A DNA stretch of 64,000 nt from Candidatus Collinsella stercoripullorum (GCA_019117005.1 DXAO01000025.1:1-64000); one strand, 5' to 3'. Positions 28,262 to 38,960 are shown, counted from the first letter of the stretch. Program-made: numbers and translations. The notes: generated from the letters alone by a model not told the origin.

Positions 28262-29116
28262 ATGCCGGCTCATGAGCTCGTCTCATCCACATTCTCCCGA
28301 GGCAAGTACATCGACCTCATGCCGTACCAGTACGGGCGCGAGGTCTGCACGCCGGGCCATGCGTTCGGCCCGTTCCGCCGCAGCCACTACCTGTTCCACT
28401 ACATCATCTCGGGGTGCGGGACGCTCGCGGCGTCCGACGAGTCGGGCAGCCAGACGGTCTACCGCCTGCAGGCGGGGGAGGGGTTCATGATCTTCCCGGG
28501 GCAGACCAACACCTACTATGCGGACATGGACGACCCCTGGGAGTACATCTGGGTCGAGTTCGACGGGATCCGGGTGAAGGAGTCTCTGGCCTTCGCGGGG
28601 CTCTCCGAGTCCTCGCCCATCTACCGCTCGGGGAACGACGACCTGCGCGACACGATGGAGCAGGAGATGCGGTATCTGGTCGACCATCAGGACGCGTCCG
28701 CGTTCTGCCTGATCGGCCACACCTACCTGTTCCTCGACGGCCTGCTCCGCTCGATCGTCGCCCCCCGGACCGCGTCGACCAGCAAGCTGCAGGACCTCTA
28801 CATCCGGGAGGCCATGAGCTATATCGAGCAGAACTACCAGAACGGCATCACGGTCGAGGACATCGCGCGGCAGACGGGTCTCAACCGCAGCTATTTCGGC
28901 AAGATCTTCAAGAGCGTGACGGACAAGTCCCCCCAGCAGTACCTGATCGACTACCGCATGACCAAGGCGGCGCAGCTGCTCAAGCTCACCGCGCTGTCGG
29001 TGGGCGAGGTCGGCCGCGCGGTCGGCTACCCCAACCAGCTCCATTTCTCTCGCGCGTTCAAGGGCGCCTTCGGGCTATGCCCGCGCGAGTGGCGCCGGGT
29101 GAACACGCACGCCTGA
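28262..29116 (+). CDS. AraC-family transcriptional regulator of the alpha-galactoside locus
   Basis: A 284-residue regulator with an N-terminal AraC-like cupin (HYLFHYIISGCGTL, GFMIFPGQTNTYY) that should bind a sugar, and a C-terminal double helix-turn-helix (ITVEDIARQTGLNRSYFGKIFK, then SVGEVGRAVGYPNQLHFSRAFK). The organisation is like MsmR/RafR activators of raffinose genes. AGGAAGGGGG precedes the ATG. It is divergent from the importer operon, which it probably activates in response to an alpha-galactoside. Confidence 0.9.
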   Translation: MPAHELVSSTFSRGKYIDLMPYQYGREVCTPGHAFGPFRRSHYLFHYIISGCGTLAASDESGSQTVYRLQAGEGFMIFPGQTNTYYADMDDPWEYIWVEFDGIRVKESLAFAGLSESSPIYRSGNDDLRDTMEQEMRYLVDHQDASAFCLIGHTYLFLDGLLRSIVAPRTASTSKLQDLYIREAMSYIEQNYQNGITVEDIARQTGLNRSYFGKIFKSVTDKSPQQYLIDYRMTKAAQLLKLTALSVGEVGRAVGYPNQLHFSRAFKGAFGLCPREWRRVNTHA

Positions 29117-29257
29117 GCCCGCCGGCCGCATCTGCCCCCCAGCCTGTTCCCATGGCCGAGACGGCCGCCGCGGCGTGCCGCGGAAGCCGCCGGCCGGCGC
29201 CTTCCATACGTGCTACGATTACCTGAGCTGTGTTTCGTGACGCATTGGAGGGAATCC

Positions 29258-30193
29258 ATGAGCAACGTCCTCGTCTTCGGGCATCAGAATCCGGATAACG
29301 ACGCCATCATGTCGTCGGTCGTCCTCGCCCAGCTCCTCAACCAGGTGAACTTCAACGGCTGCACCTACCAGGCGTGCTGCCTGGGCCCGCTGCCCGCCGA
29401 GTCCGCCAAGCTCCTCGCCGACCTCGGCGTCGCCGAGCCGCTGCCGCTCGACGCCATCGAGCCGGCCGACGAGCCCCAGCAGGTCATCCTGACCGACCAC
29501 AACGAGGTGGGCCAGACGGTCGCCGGGATCGAGAACGCCCAGATCGTCGGCGTGGTCGACCATCATCGCTTCGGCGGCTTCACCACCGCCGCCCCGCTCA
29601 CCATCGTGGCCATGCCCTGGGGTTCCAGCTGCACCATCGTCGCCAAGCTGTTCGAGGTGCTCGGGCAGCAGCCGACCGACGCCCAGGCGCGCCTGCTGCT
29701 GTCGGCCATGATGACCGACACGCTCATGCTCAAGAGCCCCACCACCACCGACATCGACCGCGCGGTCGCCGCCAAGCTCGGCGAGCAGCTCGGCGTCGAC
29801 CCGGTCAAGTTCGGCATGGAGGTCTTCCTCTCCCGCCCGTCCGGCTCCTTCACGCCCGAGCAGATGGTCGGCAACGACATCAAGCTGTTCGAGGTCGGCG
29901 CGTCCAAGCTGCTCATCGGCCAGTACGAGACCGTGGACAAGAGCCGCGCGCTCGGCATGGTGCCCGAGATCCGCGAGGCCATGCGCGCCTACCAGGCCGG
30001 CAAGGGCGCGGACGGCATCGTCCTGTGCATCACCGACATCATGGAGGAGGGCTCCCAGGTCCTGTTCGAGGGCGAGACCGCCGTCGCGCAGAAGGGCCTC
30101 GGGATCGAGGACGTCGCCGAGGGCGTGTGGATGCCCGGCGTGCTCTCCCGCAAGAAGCAGGTGGCCGCTCCCATCCTCGCCGCGGCGGAGTAG
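29258..30193 (+). CDS. ppaC: Manganese-dependent inorganic pyrophosphatase (family II)
   Basis: A 311-residue DHH-family enzyme hydrolysing pyrophosphate to phosphate. Metal-binding motifs are VFGHQNPDNDAI at the N-terminus and VGVVDHHRFGGF near 95. The C-terminal DHHA2-type domain carries SRPSGSF, and the KKQVAAP end has the catalytic Lys. Start ATG 29258 after GGAGGG; the frame runs open upstream without support. An extended -10 (TGCTACGAT, 29211-29219) suggests its own promoter. Confidence 0.95.
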   Translation: MSNVLVFGHQNPDNDAIMSSVVLAQLLNQVNFNGCTYQACCLGPLPAESAKLLADLGVAEPLPLDAIEPADEPQQVILTDHNEVGQTVAGIENAQIVGVVDHHRFGGFTTAAPLTIVAMPWGSSCTIVAKLFEVLGQQPTDAQARLLLSAMMTDTLMLKSPTTTDIDRAVAAKLGEQLGVDPVKFGMEVFLSRPSGSFTPEQMVGNDIKLFEVGASKLLIGQYETVDKSRALGMVPEIREAMRAYQAGKGADGIVLCITDIMEEGSQVLFEGETAVAQKGLGIEDVAEGVWMPGVLSRKKQVAAPILAAAE

Positions 30194-30475
30194 GCCGCGG
30201 GCCCGGACGACGGCACCGCATCCGCGCCTGCGTCCCGCCCTGTGCGGGCCGCGGTGCGCGAGCCGTCGCGGATGAGGGGCGCCCCTGCGGGCGACCTGTG
30301 GATTCCCCGTGGTTCGGGTCGGCGGATACCCCCCGTCGCGCGGCAGCGGGGGTACAACGGATTCAGATGAAACGGCGTGGCGCCCGATCGGGTGCCGCGC
30401 CTTATTTGAGACCAGGGCGCGCGGCTCCGTCTTCGGCCGCCGCGTCCGCGACCGCGAAGGAGCGACGGCACCGAC

Positions 30476-31906
<1,431 letters not shown>

Positions 31907-31938
31907 CCCCGGGCCCGCGCGGCCTTGCGGGCCCGGGG
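31907..31938. terminator. Terminator after nhaA
   Basis: CCCCGGGCCCGC (31907-31918) pairs perfectly with GCGGGCCCGGGG (31927-31938). Convergent leftward genes end at 32033, so it may act in both directions. Confidence 0.7.
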
Positions 31939-32032
31939 CTGCCCCGGACCGGCTCGACGGCCCCGGCGGGCGCGGCGGGGCCGGCGGGCTTTCCGACCGC
32001 CGGGCGCCGCGGCCGCGCGCGTCGCCGGGGCG

Positions 32033-32446
32033 TCAGCCCGCGAGCCGCGCGCGGATGGCCTCGACCTGGCGTATGGCGCGGTTGACGCGGTAGCGGGCGT
32101 CGTCGATCTGCCCTTGGACGTAGAGGTCGACGAAGGGGTTGTCGAGGAACACGTCGGCGGCGCCGACGAACCCTCCGGTCTCGATGCCCCAGCCGCTCGC
32201 GCCCTCGACGTCGCGCAGCTCGCGCACGAAGTCCGCGAGCGCGTCGCGGGCGGACTCGAGCTCGTCCTGCGCCCGCGACATCTTGCCGCGCTTGACCATC
32301 GACGAGAGGAACCCGCCCGCGAAGATGTCGAACGCGCCCCAGTTGCCGGCGGAGTGCAGGTACTCCTCGGCGCGATGCAGGTGCTCGAGCGCGACGTCGG
32401 CGGCCTCGATGGCCTGACGGCGCTCCCGGTCCCGGTCGGCGTCCAT
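32033..32446 (-). CDS. Hypothetical protein, all-helical, 137 residues
   Basis: I do not recognise a named family. The sequence is helical and charged, with a Gly/Phe-rich centre (GNWGAFDIFAGGFLSSMVKRGKM) and no signal peptide or membrane helix. GGAAGGGAG 7 bases before the ATG supports expression. It lies 39 bases downstream of another small gene on the same strand and they probably form a unit. Confidence 0.75.
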   Translation of the reverse strand: MDADRDRERRQAIEAADVALEHLHRAEEYLHSAGNWGAFDIFAGGFLSSMVKRGKMSRAQDELESARDALADFVRELRDVEGASGWGIETGGFVGAADVFLDNPFVDLYVQGQIDDARYRVNRAIRQVEAIRARLAG

Positions 32447-32485
32447 GTGCGTGCTCCCTTCCGGCTGACCGCCCCTGAGCGGCGC

Positions 32486-32740
32486 CTACTCGACCGTCCC
32501 GTACATGCTTCCCCAGCCGTGCGCGGCGAGCGCCGAGTTCAGCTGGTCGCAGAGGCGCCGGCGGTCGTAGACGCCGGGCGGCAGCAGGGTCACAATCTCC
32601 ATGAGGTCGGGCGCGAGGTCGAGGATCTCGGCCTGGACCACCAGGTCGAGGCGGTCGACCGTCTCGCGGCCGGCGTACATGCCGTCGACCAGGCGCTGCA
32701 GGTCGCCGAACTCCTCAGCTTGTATGGAACCGAGCCTCAT
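32486..32740 (-). CDS. Small hypothetical protein, 84 residues
   Basis: A small soluble protein with no family I recognise. A central segment (VDRLDLVVQAEILDLAPDLMEIVTLLPPG) looks like an amphipathic helix followed by a turn. GAGGAGG before the ATG and coding-like composition support a real gene. Leads the two-gene leftward unit with the 137-residue protein. Confidence 0.75.
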   Translation of the reverse strand: MRLGSIQAEEFGDLQRLVDGMYAGRETVDRLDLVVQAEILDLAPDLMEIVTLLPPGVYDRRRLCDQLNSALAAHGWGSMYGTVE

Positions 32741-32973
32741 GTGGCCTCCTCGCGCTCGTGTGCTCGGCGTCTAATCTACCACGGAAGCCGCGTCGCGGGC
32801 GCCGGCGGCCGCGGCCGGGCACGACGCGGGGGACCGCCCTGCCTGTCGTCACGGCTTCGACGCCGGCCGCGGCCGGCGCACGACGCGGGGCCGCGCCGCG
32901 CGCCGGCCCCTCCCGCGCTTCTGGCGTTTTCGCCGTCTCGCGCGGGGACACACGACGGAAACACGCATGCAGG

Positions 32974-32979
32974 TATACT
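32974..32979 (+). promoter_or_regulatory. Putative -10 element for the aminotransferase gene
   Basis: TATACT, preceded by GCATGCAGG, lies about 75 bases before the aminotransferase ATG. No good -35 is seen at the usual distance. The rest of the 313-base gap 32741-33053 is GC-rich with no other clear feature. Confidence 0.45.
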
Positions 32980-33053
32980 TACTCCCTGTTTGTACCGCGG
33001 CGTCCGGCCCGCCGACTCGGGGCCGCTCGTCTGAAGGGAAGAGGGAGCCCGCC

Positions 33054-34337
33054 ATGCAAACCATGTACGAGAAGATGGAGACAGCCGAGCTCGATGCGGC
33101 GATCGCCCAGCTCGAGGCAGAGGTCGCGGAGGTGAAGGCGAAGGGCCTCGCGCTCGACATGGCGCGCGGCAAGCCCTCGCCCGCTCAGGTCGACATCTCC
33201 CGCCCGATGCTTGACATCCTGAGCAGCACCGCCGACCTCACCGACGAGGGCGTCGACTGCTCCAACTACGGTTGCTTCGAGGGCATCCCCTCCGCGCGCC
33301 GCCTGGCCGGCGAGTTCCTCGGCGTGCCCGCCGAGCAGACCATCGTGCTGGGCTCCTCGAGCCTGAACATCATGCAGTCGGTCCTCATCCACTACTGGGA
33401 GAAGGGCGTCCCCGGCCACACCCCCTGGAGCAAGCTCGACCGCGTGAAGTTCCTGTGTCCCGCCCCCGGCTACGACCGCCACTTCGGCATCACCCAGGAC
33501 CTGGGCATCGAGAACGTCCCCGTGCGCATGACCGAGACCGGCCCCGATATGGACGAGGTCGAGCGCCTCGTGGCCGCCGACGACTCCATCAAGGGCATGT
33601 TCTGCGTGCCCAAGTACTCCAACCCCACGGGCATCACCTACTCCGAGGAGACGGTGCACCGCCTCGCGACGATGAAGGCCGCGCCCGACTTCCGTATCGT
33701 GTGGGACAACGCCTACGCGGTGCACGACCTCACCGACGAGCCCGACGTCCTCGCCAACGTGTTCGACTTCGCGCGCGAGGCGGGCACCGAGGACCGCATC
33801 CTCGCGGTGGCGTCGACCTCCAAGATCACCTTCCCGGGCGCCGGCATCGCCTTCTTCGGGTCGAGCCCGGCCAACGTCGCCGAGGTCGCGAGCACCCTCA
33901 AGGTCGGCCTCATCAGCGCCGACAAGCTCAACCAGCTGCGCCACGTGCGCTTCCTCCCCACCCTCGAGGCGGTGCGCGCCCACATGCGCAAGCACGCCGA
34001 GTTCCTGCGCCCGCGCTTCGCGTGCGTCGAGGAGAAGCTCGAGCAGGGGCTCGCGGGGACCGGCTGCGGCTCCTGGTCGCATCCCAACGGCGGGTACTTC
34101 GTGTCCTTCGACGGCCCCGAGGGCACCGCGAAGCGCGTCGGCGCCCTGTGCGCCGAGATGGGCGTGAAGCTCACCCCGGCGGGCGCCACGTGGCCCGGCG
34201 GGCACGACCCGTACGATTCGAACATCCGCATCGCGCCGACCTACCCGTCGGTGGAGGAGCTCTCCGCGGCGCTCGACGTGCTGGTGCTGGCCGTCAAGCT
34301 CGCCTCCGCCGAGGTCGCGCGCGCTGCCCGCGCCTGA
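33054..34337 (+). CDS. PLP-dependent aminotransferase (class I, aspartate aminotransferase-like)
   Basis: A 427-residue fold-type I transaminase resembling the group sometimes annotated as aspartate aminotransferase MocR-like or Asp_aminotransf. The PLP-binding Lys lies in STSKITFPGAGIAFFGS, preceded by FRIVWDNAYAVHDL with the PLP-contacting Asp and Tyr. The N-terminus DMARGKPSPAQ and the C-terminal SNIRIAPTYPS (substrate Arg) agree. Start ATG 33054 after GAGGGAG. Monocistronic as far as seen. Substrate not determinable from sequence. Confidence 0.9.
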   Translation: MQTMYEKMETAELDAAIAQLEAEVAEVKAKGLALDMARGKPSPAQVDISRPMLDILSSTADLTDEGVDCSNYGCFEGIPSARRLAGEFLGVPAEQTIVLGSSSLNIMQSVLIHYWEKGVPGHTPWSKLDRVKFLCPAPGYDRHFGITQDLGIENVPVRMTETGPDMDEVERLVAADDSIKGMFCVPKYSNPTGITYSEETVHRLATMKAAPDFRIVWDNAYAVHDLTDEPDVLANVFDFAREAGTEDRILAVASTSKITFPGAGIAFFGSSPANVAEVASTLKVGLISADKLNQLRHVRFLPTLEAVRAHMRKHAEFLRPRFACVEEKLEQGLAGTGCGSWSHPNGGYFVSFDGPEGTAKRVGALCAEMGVKLTPAGATWPGGHDPYDSNIRIAPTYPSVEELSAALDVLVLAVKLASAEVARAARA

Positions 34338-34490
34338 TCCGGGGCCTGGCGGCGGGCGCCCGGCGGCATGATGCGCCAGAGCATGGCACGGGGGCCGTCC
34401 CGCCTGCCGCCATCCGCCGCCATGGCGGCGGGGCCGCCCGCCCGGTGCCGGCCGGTATGACCGATGACGAGAAGAGGAGCGACGCTGGCT

Positions 34491-34874
34491 ATGGCCGACG
34501 ACGAGTTTTTCGATGACGAGCAGGAGCTGATGGATGCCGTCGGGCGCCCCGCGGAGGGCGACGCTGCCCCCGCGGCCGCGCCCGCCGCGCCGGCGGGCGA
34601 CGACGGCCGCCCCGCCCCGCCCCCGTTCTGGATGGTCCTTGCCATCGCGGCCGTGGCGCTCGCCCTCGGCGGGGTCGTCGGCTACCTGCTGGGGGCCTCG
34701 AGCGCCCTCGCCTCGCTCGAGGCGCTGGGTGCAGACGAGGTCCAGCAGACCTATGCGACGGACGGCGGGGCGTCGTCCGAGGGCGCCTCCGACGCGCTGC
34801 CGGAGGGGCACCCGCAGCTCGACATCGCGGAGGACGGCACGGCGACGCTCGCCGACGGCGGCTCCGCCGCGTGA
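34491..34874 (+). CDS. Small single-pass membrane protein
   Basis: A 127-residue protein: an acidic N-terminus (DDEFFDDEQE), a Pro/Ala linker, one transmembrane helix at about 46-68, and an acidic external tail ending in GHPQLDIAEDGTATL-like text. AGGAG lies 11 bases before the ATG. An upstream in-frame ATG at 34464 has no ribosome site. It precedes the TPR protein gene by 61 bases and may be its partner. Function unknown. Confidence 0.7.
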   Translation: MADDEFFDDEQELMDAVGRPAEGDAAPAAAPAAPAGDDGRPAPPPFWMVLAIAAVALALGGVVGYLLGASSALASLEALGADEVQQTYATDGGASSEGASDALPEGHPQLDIAEDGTATLADGGSAA

Positions 34875-34935
34875 TGCCCGCGTCGCCCGGCGGCGCGGTG
34901 GATGCCGGCGGACGGGCCGGCGGGAAGGGGGACAG

Positions 34936-35640
34936 ATGGCGTTCGATGGGCAGCAGACCAGGCGGGCCCGGGTCGCGGTCGCCGTGGCGGCGCTCGCGAT
35001 CGCGGCGGCCGTCGGCGCCGCAGCGGTCTCGGGGGCCCTCTCGGGGTCGGGCGCCCCGTCCGACGGGGACGCGGGGTCCGCGCAGACCGCGTCTTCGGGT
35101 GGGGCGGGCGCCGCGCAGGGCGCGACGTCGGACGAGCACGACATGAGCCATGTCGACCTCACGTACCGGACGACCCTCGACCAGCTCGAGGGGCAGTACG
35201 AGGCCGACCCGTCGAACCCCTCGGCCCTGCTGAACCTCGCCAACGGCTACTTCGACTGGGGCGTGGCCGCCATGGGCGTCGCCGCCGACGACGAGGACGC
35301 GGGACACGTGGCGGACTTGTTCAACCATGCCATCGAGCGCTACGATGAGTACCTCGAGGCCAACCCCGGGTCGAAGTCGGTCGAGGTGGACCGCGCCATC
35401 TCGATCTTCTACGCCGGCGACGCGGACCGCGCCATCGCGACGCTGGAGGAGTTCACCGCTGCGGACGACTCCTTCGGTCCCGCCTGGGCCAACCTCGGCA
35501 TGTTCTACGAGAGCGCGGGGCGCGCGCAGGATGCCCGTGCGGCGTATGAGCGCGCCGTCGCCTGCGACCCGGACGACGCCTACGGCGTCAGGACCTATGC
35601 CCAGCAGCGTCTCGACGCCCTGCAGGGGACGAACTCGTAG
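34936..35640 (+). CDS. Membrane-anchored tetratricopeptide-repeat protein
   Basis: A 234-residue protein with one N-terminal membrane helix (about 12-34), a low-complexity Ser/Gly linker, then TPR repeats (NPSALLNLANGYFDWG, AWANLGMFYESAGRAQDARAAYERAVACDPDD). The fold resembles CcmH/NrfG-like chaperones for exported cytochromes but no heme-lyase partner is seen. Start ATG 34936 after GGAAGGGGG. Sits ahead of STAS, tat and hyp genes, a context that suggests a role in assembling exported proteins. Confidence 0.75.
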   Translation: MAFDGQQTRRARVAVAVAALAIAAAVGAAAVSGALSGSGAPSDGDAGSAQTASSGGAGAAQGATSDEHDMSHVDLTYRTTLDQLEGQYEADPSNPSALLNLANGYFDWGVAAMGVAADDEDAGHVADLFNHAIERYDEYLEANPGSKSVEVDRAISIFYAGDADRAIATLEEFTAADDSFGPAWANLGMFYESAGRAQDARAAYERAVACDPDDAYGVRTYAQQRLDALQGTNS

Positions 35641-35711
35641 ACCCGCGGCGTGCCGCGCGCGGCGCCCGCCGCGCACCCGTTCCATCGGATACACGACAAA
35701 GGGAGCCAGAC

Positions 35712-36026
35712 ATGGAACTCGGAATCACCATCACCCCCACGCCGGAGCGCTACCTCATCGCGATCGCCGGCGAGATCGACATCTCCAACGCGGACGCCCT
35801 GCGCGACCGCATCGACCTGGCGCTCGAGCAGCCCACCGCCAAGGTGACGCTCGATTTCGCCGGGGTGTCCTACATCGACTCGACCGGCATCGGCGTGCTC
35901 GTGGGGGCCGCCCATCACGCCGCCGAGCGCGAGAAGGGCTTCGAGGTCGTGAACGCCCAGCCGAACGTGATGCGCGTCGCCCAGCTGCTCGGCGTCGACG
36001 CCGAGATCGGCATCACCGGGGCGTAG
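35712..36026 (+). CDS. STAS-domain anti-sigma factor antagonist-like protein
   Basis: A 104-residue cytoplasmic protein with the SpoIIAA/RsbV fold. The conserved phosphorylation segment YIDSTGIGVL carries the Ser switch, and the N-terminal IAIAGEIDISNADAL strand is also typical. No kinase (SpoIIAB/RsbW) or sigma factor is adjacent, so its partner is elsewhere. Ribosome site AAAGGGAG precedes the ATG. Confidence 0.88.
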   Translation: MELGITITPTPERYLIAIAGEIDISNADALRDRIDLALEQPTAKVTLDFAGVSYIDSTGIGVLVGAAHHAAEREKGFEVVNAQPNVMRVAQLLGVDAEIGITGA

Positions 36027-36144
36027 GGGGGCCGCGCCCCCGCGCGGCGCGCCCGCCGGGCGGGAGGCCGTCTCAACTGCAAAGCATCTGTCAGCGGCGC
36101 GTGCGCATTTCGCGCAGCGCGGGCCGTCGCCGGATGCGGCGCGG

Positions 36145-36150
36145 TATACT
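36145..36150 (+). promoter_or_regulatory. Putative -10 of the tatAC-hyp cluster
   Basis: TATACT preceded by GCGCGG lies 67 bases before the tatA GTG start. As elsewhere in this window, no -35 close to TTGACA is seen. Confidence 0.45.
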
Positions 36151-36216
36151 GCTGCAGTCGATCGGAGCGCGTCCCGCGGAAACGGGCCGCGCGCATACCC
36201 AACCTGGAGGTCACCC

Positions 36217-36864
36217 GTGCCTAGTATCGGTGGAACCGAGCTGGTAATCATCTTGGTGTTTGCCTTCCTGCTGTTCGGTCCGGACAAGCTCCCGCAGATG
36301 GGCCGCACCATCGGCCGCGCCCTGCGCCAGTTCCGCGAGACCCAGCAGAAGCTGACCAACGTCGTCCAGACGGAGGTCGTGGACCCCATGGCCGCCGCCG
36401 CCAACGCGCCCAAGAAGGGCTCCAAGCCCGCGGCCGCCTCGGACGACGACGATGCGGACATCGAGTCCCCGTCCGGCGCCACCGCCGAGCCGCGCCGCAA
36501 GGAGACCTTCGCCGAGCGCCGCGCGCGCCTGGCTGCCGAGAAGGCCCAGCGCGAGGGTTCCTCCGAGGGCGCGCCCGCCGAGCCGTCGACCGACGGTGCC
36601 GTCGCCGCAGAGGCCCCGGAGGCGGATGGCGCCGGCGCGCCGGCCGTCGAGGCCGTGTCCGCCGAGGCGTCCGCCGAGCCCGCGCCCGCGGACGAGGAGC
36701 CCGCCGAGCCCGAGATCACCACCGAGGACCTCTACGCCCGCCGTCCGCGCCGCCATCGCGCCGCCAAGGCCGCCGGGGACGCTCCCGCCGAGCCCGCCTC
36801 CGATGACGCCGCCGGCGACGCCTCGGAGCCCGCTGCCGATTCCGAGGAAGGGGGCGAGCGCTGA
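36217..36864 (+). CDS. tatA: Twin-arginine translocase subunit TatA/TatB
   Basis: A 215-residue membrane protein: one N-terminal helix (TELVIILVFAFLLFGP), the FGPDKLP hinge and an amphipathic helix (GRTIGRALRQFRETQQKL), then a long acidic, Ala/Glu-rich tail. The tail length is TatB-like, but only one such gene is present beside tatC, so a TatA-TatB dual role is possible. GTG start after CTGGAGG. Overlaps tatC by ATGA. Substrates may include the two twin-arginine lipoproteins in this window. Confidence 0.9.
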   Translation: MPSIGGTELVIILVFAFLLFGPDKLPQMGRTIGRALRQFRETQQKLTNVVQTEVVDPMAAAANAPKKGSKPAAASDDDDADIESPSGATAEPRRKETFAERRARLAAEKAQREGSSEGAPAEPSTDGAVAAEAPEADGAGAPAVEAVSAEASAEPAPADEEPAEPEITTEDLYARRPRRHRAAKAAGDAPAEPASDDAAGDASEPAADSEEGGER

Positions 36865-37649
36865 TGCCCATCGGACCCGCGCGCATGCCGCTTCTCGACC
36901 ATCTGGGAGAGCTGCGGCGCCGTCTCACCATCATCGTCGTGTCCGTCATCGTGGCCACCGTGGTCATGTACTTCGCCACGCCGGTCATCGTCGACATTCT
37001 GAGCGACCCCATCATCCCCGCGCTGCCCGAGGGCACGCCGCTGGTCATCACCTCGTCGCTCGGCGGCTTCGCCATCAAGTTCGGTATCGCCATCAAGGTC
37101 GCCGTGGTCATGTGCACCCCGATGATCGTCTGGCAGATCCTGGCGTTCTTCCTGCCGGCGCTCAAGCCCAACGAGCGCAAGTGGGTCGTCCCCACGCTGC
37201 TCACGGCGACGGCGCTGTTCTTCGTCGGAGCGGTCTTCTGCTACCTGTTCATCGTCCCCGCGGCGTTCGAGTGGCTCGTGTCCGAGACGACCTCCATCGC
37301 CACGGTCCTGCCCAACCTCGAGGACTACATCAACATCGAGATCCTGCTGATGATCGGCTTCGGCGTGGCCTTCGAGCTCCCGCTGTTCGTCTTCTACCTC
37401 GCGGTGTTCCATATCGTCCCGTACGCCGCGTTCCGCTCCGCGTGGCGCTACATCTACGTCGGCATGCTCGTGGTCTCCGCGTCCATCACCCCGGACGCGA
37501 GCCCGGTCACGCTGCTGTTCATGTACGCGGCGATGCTCACGCTCTACGAGGCTTCGCTCGCGGTGACGCGCGTGGTGATCGTGGCGCGCGAGGGCAAGAA
37601 GGGCCTCACCACGAGCCGCATCTCGCTCTCCGACGACGAGGACGAGTAG
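36864..37649 (+). CDS. tatC: Twin-arginine translocase subunit TatC
   Basis: A 261-residue protein with six predicted helices, the substrate-recognition core of the Tat system. The N-terminal LLDHLGELRRRLT and the PFLPALKPNERK-like loop after TM2 (PALKPNERKW) match TatC, as does AFELPLFVFYLA. Start and tatA stop overlap (ATGA), so they are translationally coupled. Followed by hypA after 9 bases. Confidence 0.95.
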   Translation: MPIGPARMPLLDHLGELRRRLTIIVVSVIVATVVMYFATPVIVDILSDPIIPALPEGTPLVITSSLGGFAIKFGIAIKVAVVMCTPMIVWQILAFFLPALKPNERKWVVPTLLTATALFFVGAVFCYLFIVPAAFEWLVSETTSIATVLPNLEDYINIEILLMIGFGVAFELPLFVFYLAVFHIVPYAAFRSAWRYIYVGMLVVSASITPDASPVTLLFMYAAMLTLYEASLAVTRVVIVAREGKKGLTTSRISLSDDEDE

Positions 37650-37658
37650 GCGGGCCGC

Positions 37659-38012
37659 ATGCACGAGCTCGGACTGGTCTCCGGGATCCTGGATATCGTG
37701 CTCGATACGGCGCGCGGGGCGGGTGCCTCGCGCGTCGTTTCCGTATCGCTGCGCATCGGCGACATGGCGGAGGTCAACGACGAGTCGCTCGCGTTCGCGT
37801 GGGAGGTCCTGCGCGATGACGACCCGCTGACGGCCGAGGCGTCGCTTGAGGTGGAGTACGTGCATCCGAGAAGCGTCTGCGGCGCGTGCGGCGCGTCGTT
37901 CGGGCACGACCGGTTCCATCTGCGCTGCCCGGTCTGCGGCAGCCGCGAGACGCGCCTCGTCGCCGGCAGGGAGATGGACATCGCCTCGATGGAGATCGAG
38001 ACGGACGACTGA
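37659..38012 (+). CDS. hypA: Hydrogenase nickel-insertion protein HypA
   Basis: A 117-residue metallochaperone that passes nickel to [NiFe]-hydrogenase. The N-terminal MHE gives the nickel ligand His2, and the zinc site is Cys74, Cys77, Cys90 and Cys93 in two CxxC pairs. Nine bases after tatC, so co-transcribed. No hydrogenase structural genes are visible in this window. Confidence 0.93.
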   Translation: MHELGLVSGILDIVLDTARGAGASRVVSVSLRIGDMAEVNDESLAFAWEVLRDDDPLTAEASLEVEYVHPRSVCGACGASFGHDRFHLRCPVCGSRETRLVAGREMDIASMEIETDD

Positions 38013-38208
38013 GGGCGCATCCGGCGGCGCCCCCGAGGTGCATCCCGGGGCGTGCCCGCGCCCCGTCATCGGGCGGTCCGGCCCCGCCCGCCCCGCCGGT
38101 CGATGCGGGGTTCCGCGGATCCGTTCCGAGCGGGTCCGCATGACATCGACGCATGCGCACCGGGGCCGTGTCGCCGGTGCGTCGCCACGATACCGGGGAG
38201 GGGTCGCC

Positions 38209-38910
38209 ATGGCTGAGAAGACGGTCGACATCAACAGCTCCATCATGTCGCGCAACGAGCGGCTGGCGGGCGAGCTGCGCGCGCGGTTCGCGGGGGCGGG
38301 CACCTATGTGGTGAACGTGCTGTCGAGCCCCGGCTCCGGCAAGAGCTCGACGATCCTCGCCACGAACGAGCGCCTGGCATCGGCATGGGGCATGCGCTGC
38401 GCCGTGATCGAGGGCGATATCGCGAGCGATGTGGACGCCCGGCTCATGAAGGCCGCGGGCATGCCCGCCATCCAGATCAACACCGGCGGGCTGTGCCATC
38501 TGGAGGGCAACATGATCCGCCAGGCGGTAGACGCGCTCGACGGGGCGGTGGGGCTCGACGCGCTCGATGTCATCTTCATCGAGAACGTGGGCAACCTCGT
38601 GTGCCCCGTGGATTTCGACCTGGGGGAGAACCTCTCCGTCATGATCCTGTCGGTGCCCGAGGGCGACGACAAGCCGCTCAAGTACCCGGGTATCTTCCAG
38701 CATGCCGGGGCGCTGCTCCTCAACAAGATCGACGTGGCGCCGGCCTTCGACTTCGACCTCGAGGGGTACGGCCGCGTGCTCGACGACCTGAATCCCACGG
38801 CGCCCCGCTTCGAGGTGAGCGCGACGCGCGGCACCGGGATGGATGCGTGGGCGGGCTGGCTCGCCGCGCAGGTCGAGGCGGCGCGCAGCGGGGACTCGAG
38901 CCGCCGTTGA
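38209..38910 (+). CDS. hypB: Hydrogenase nickel-insertion GTPase HypB
   Basis: A 233-residue GTPase that works with HypA. P-loop SSPGSGKSST at 39-48, the metal-binding CHLEG-type segment (GGLCHLEGNM) and the FIENVGNLVCPVDFDLGE block are diagnostic, as is NKIDVAP (G4). No His-rich N-terminus, so it is the non-nickel-storing form. Start ATG 38209 after GGGGAGGGG. A 196-base gap with a small hairpin (GGGCGC/GCGCCC, 38013-38032) separates it from hypA. Confidence 0.94.
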   Translation: MAEKTVDINSSIMSRNERLAGELRARFAGAGTYVVNVLSSPGSGKSSTILATNERLASAWGMRCAVIEGDIASDVDARLMKAAGMPAIQINTGGLCHLEGNMIRQAVDALDGAVGLDALDVIFIENVGNLVCPVDFDLGENLSVMILSVPEGDDKPLKYPGIFQHAGALLLNKIDVAPAFDFDLEGYGRVLDDLNPTAPRFEVSATRGTGMDAWAGWLAAQVEAARSGDSSRR

Positions 38911-38960
38911 CCGAGGCCCCGTGTGGGGCGCGGTCGGCGTGCCCGTCACCGGGGGTGATA

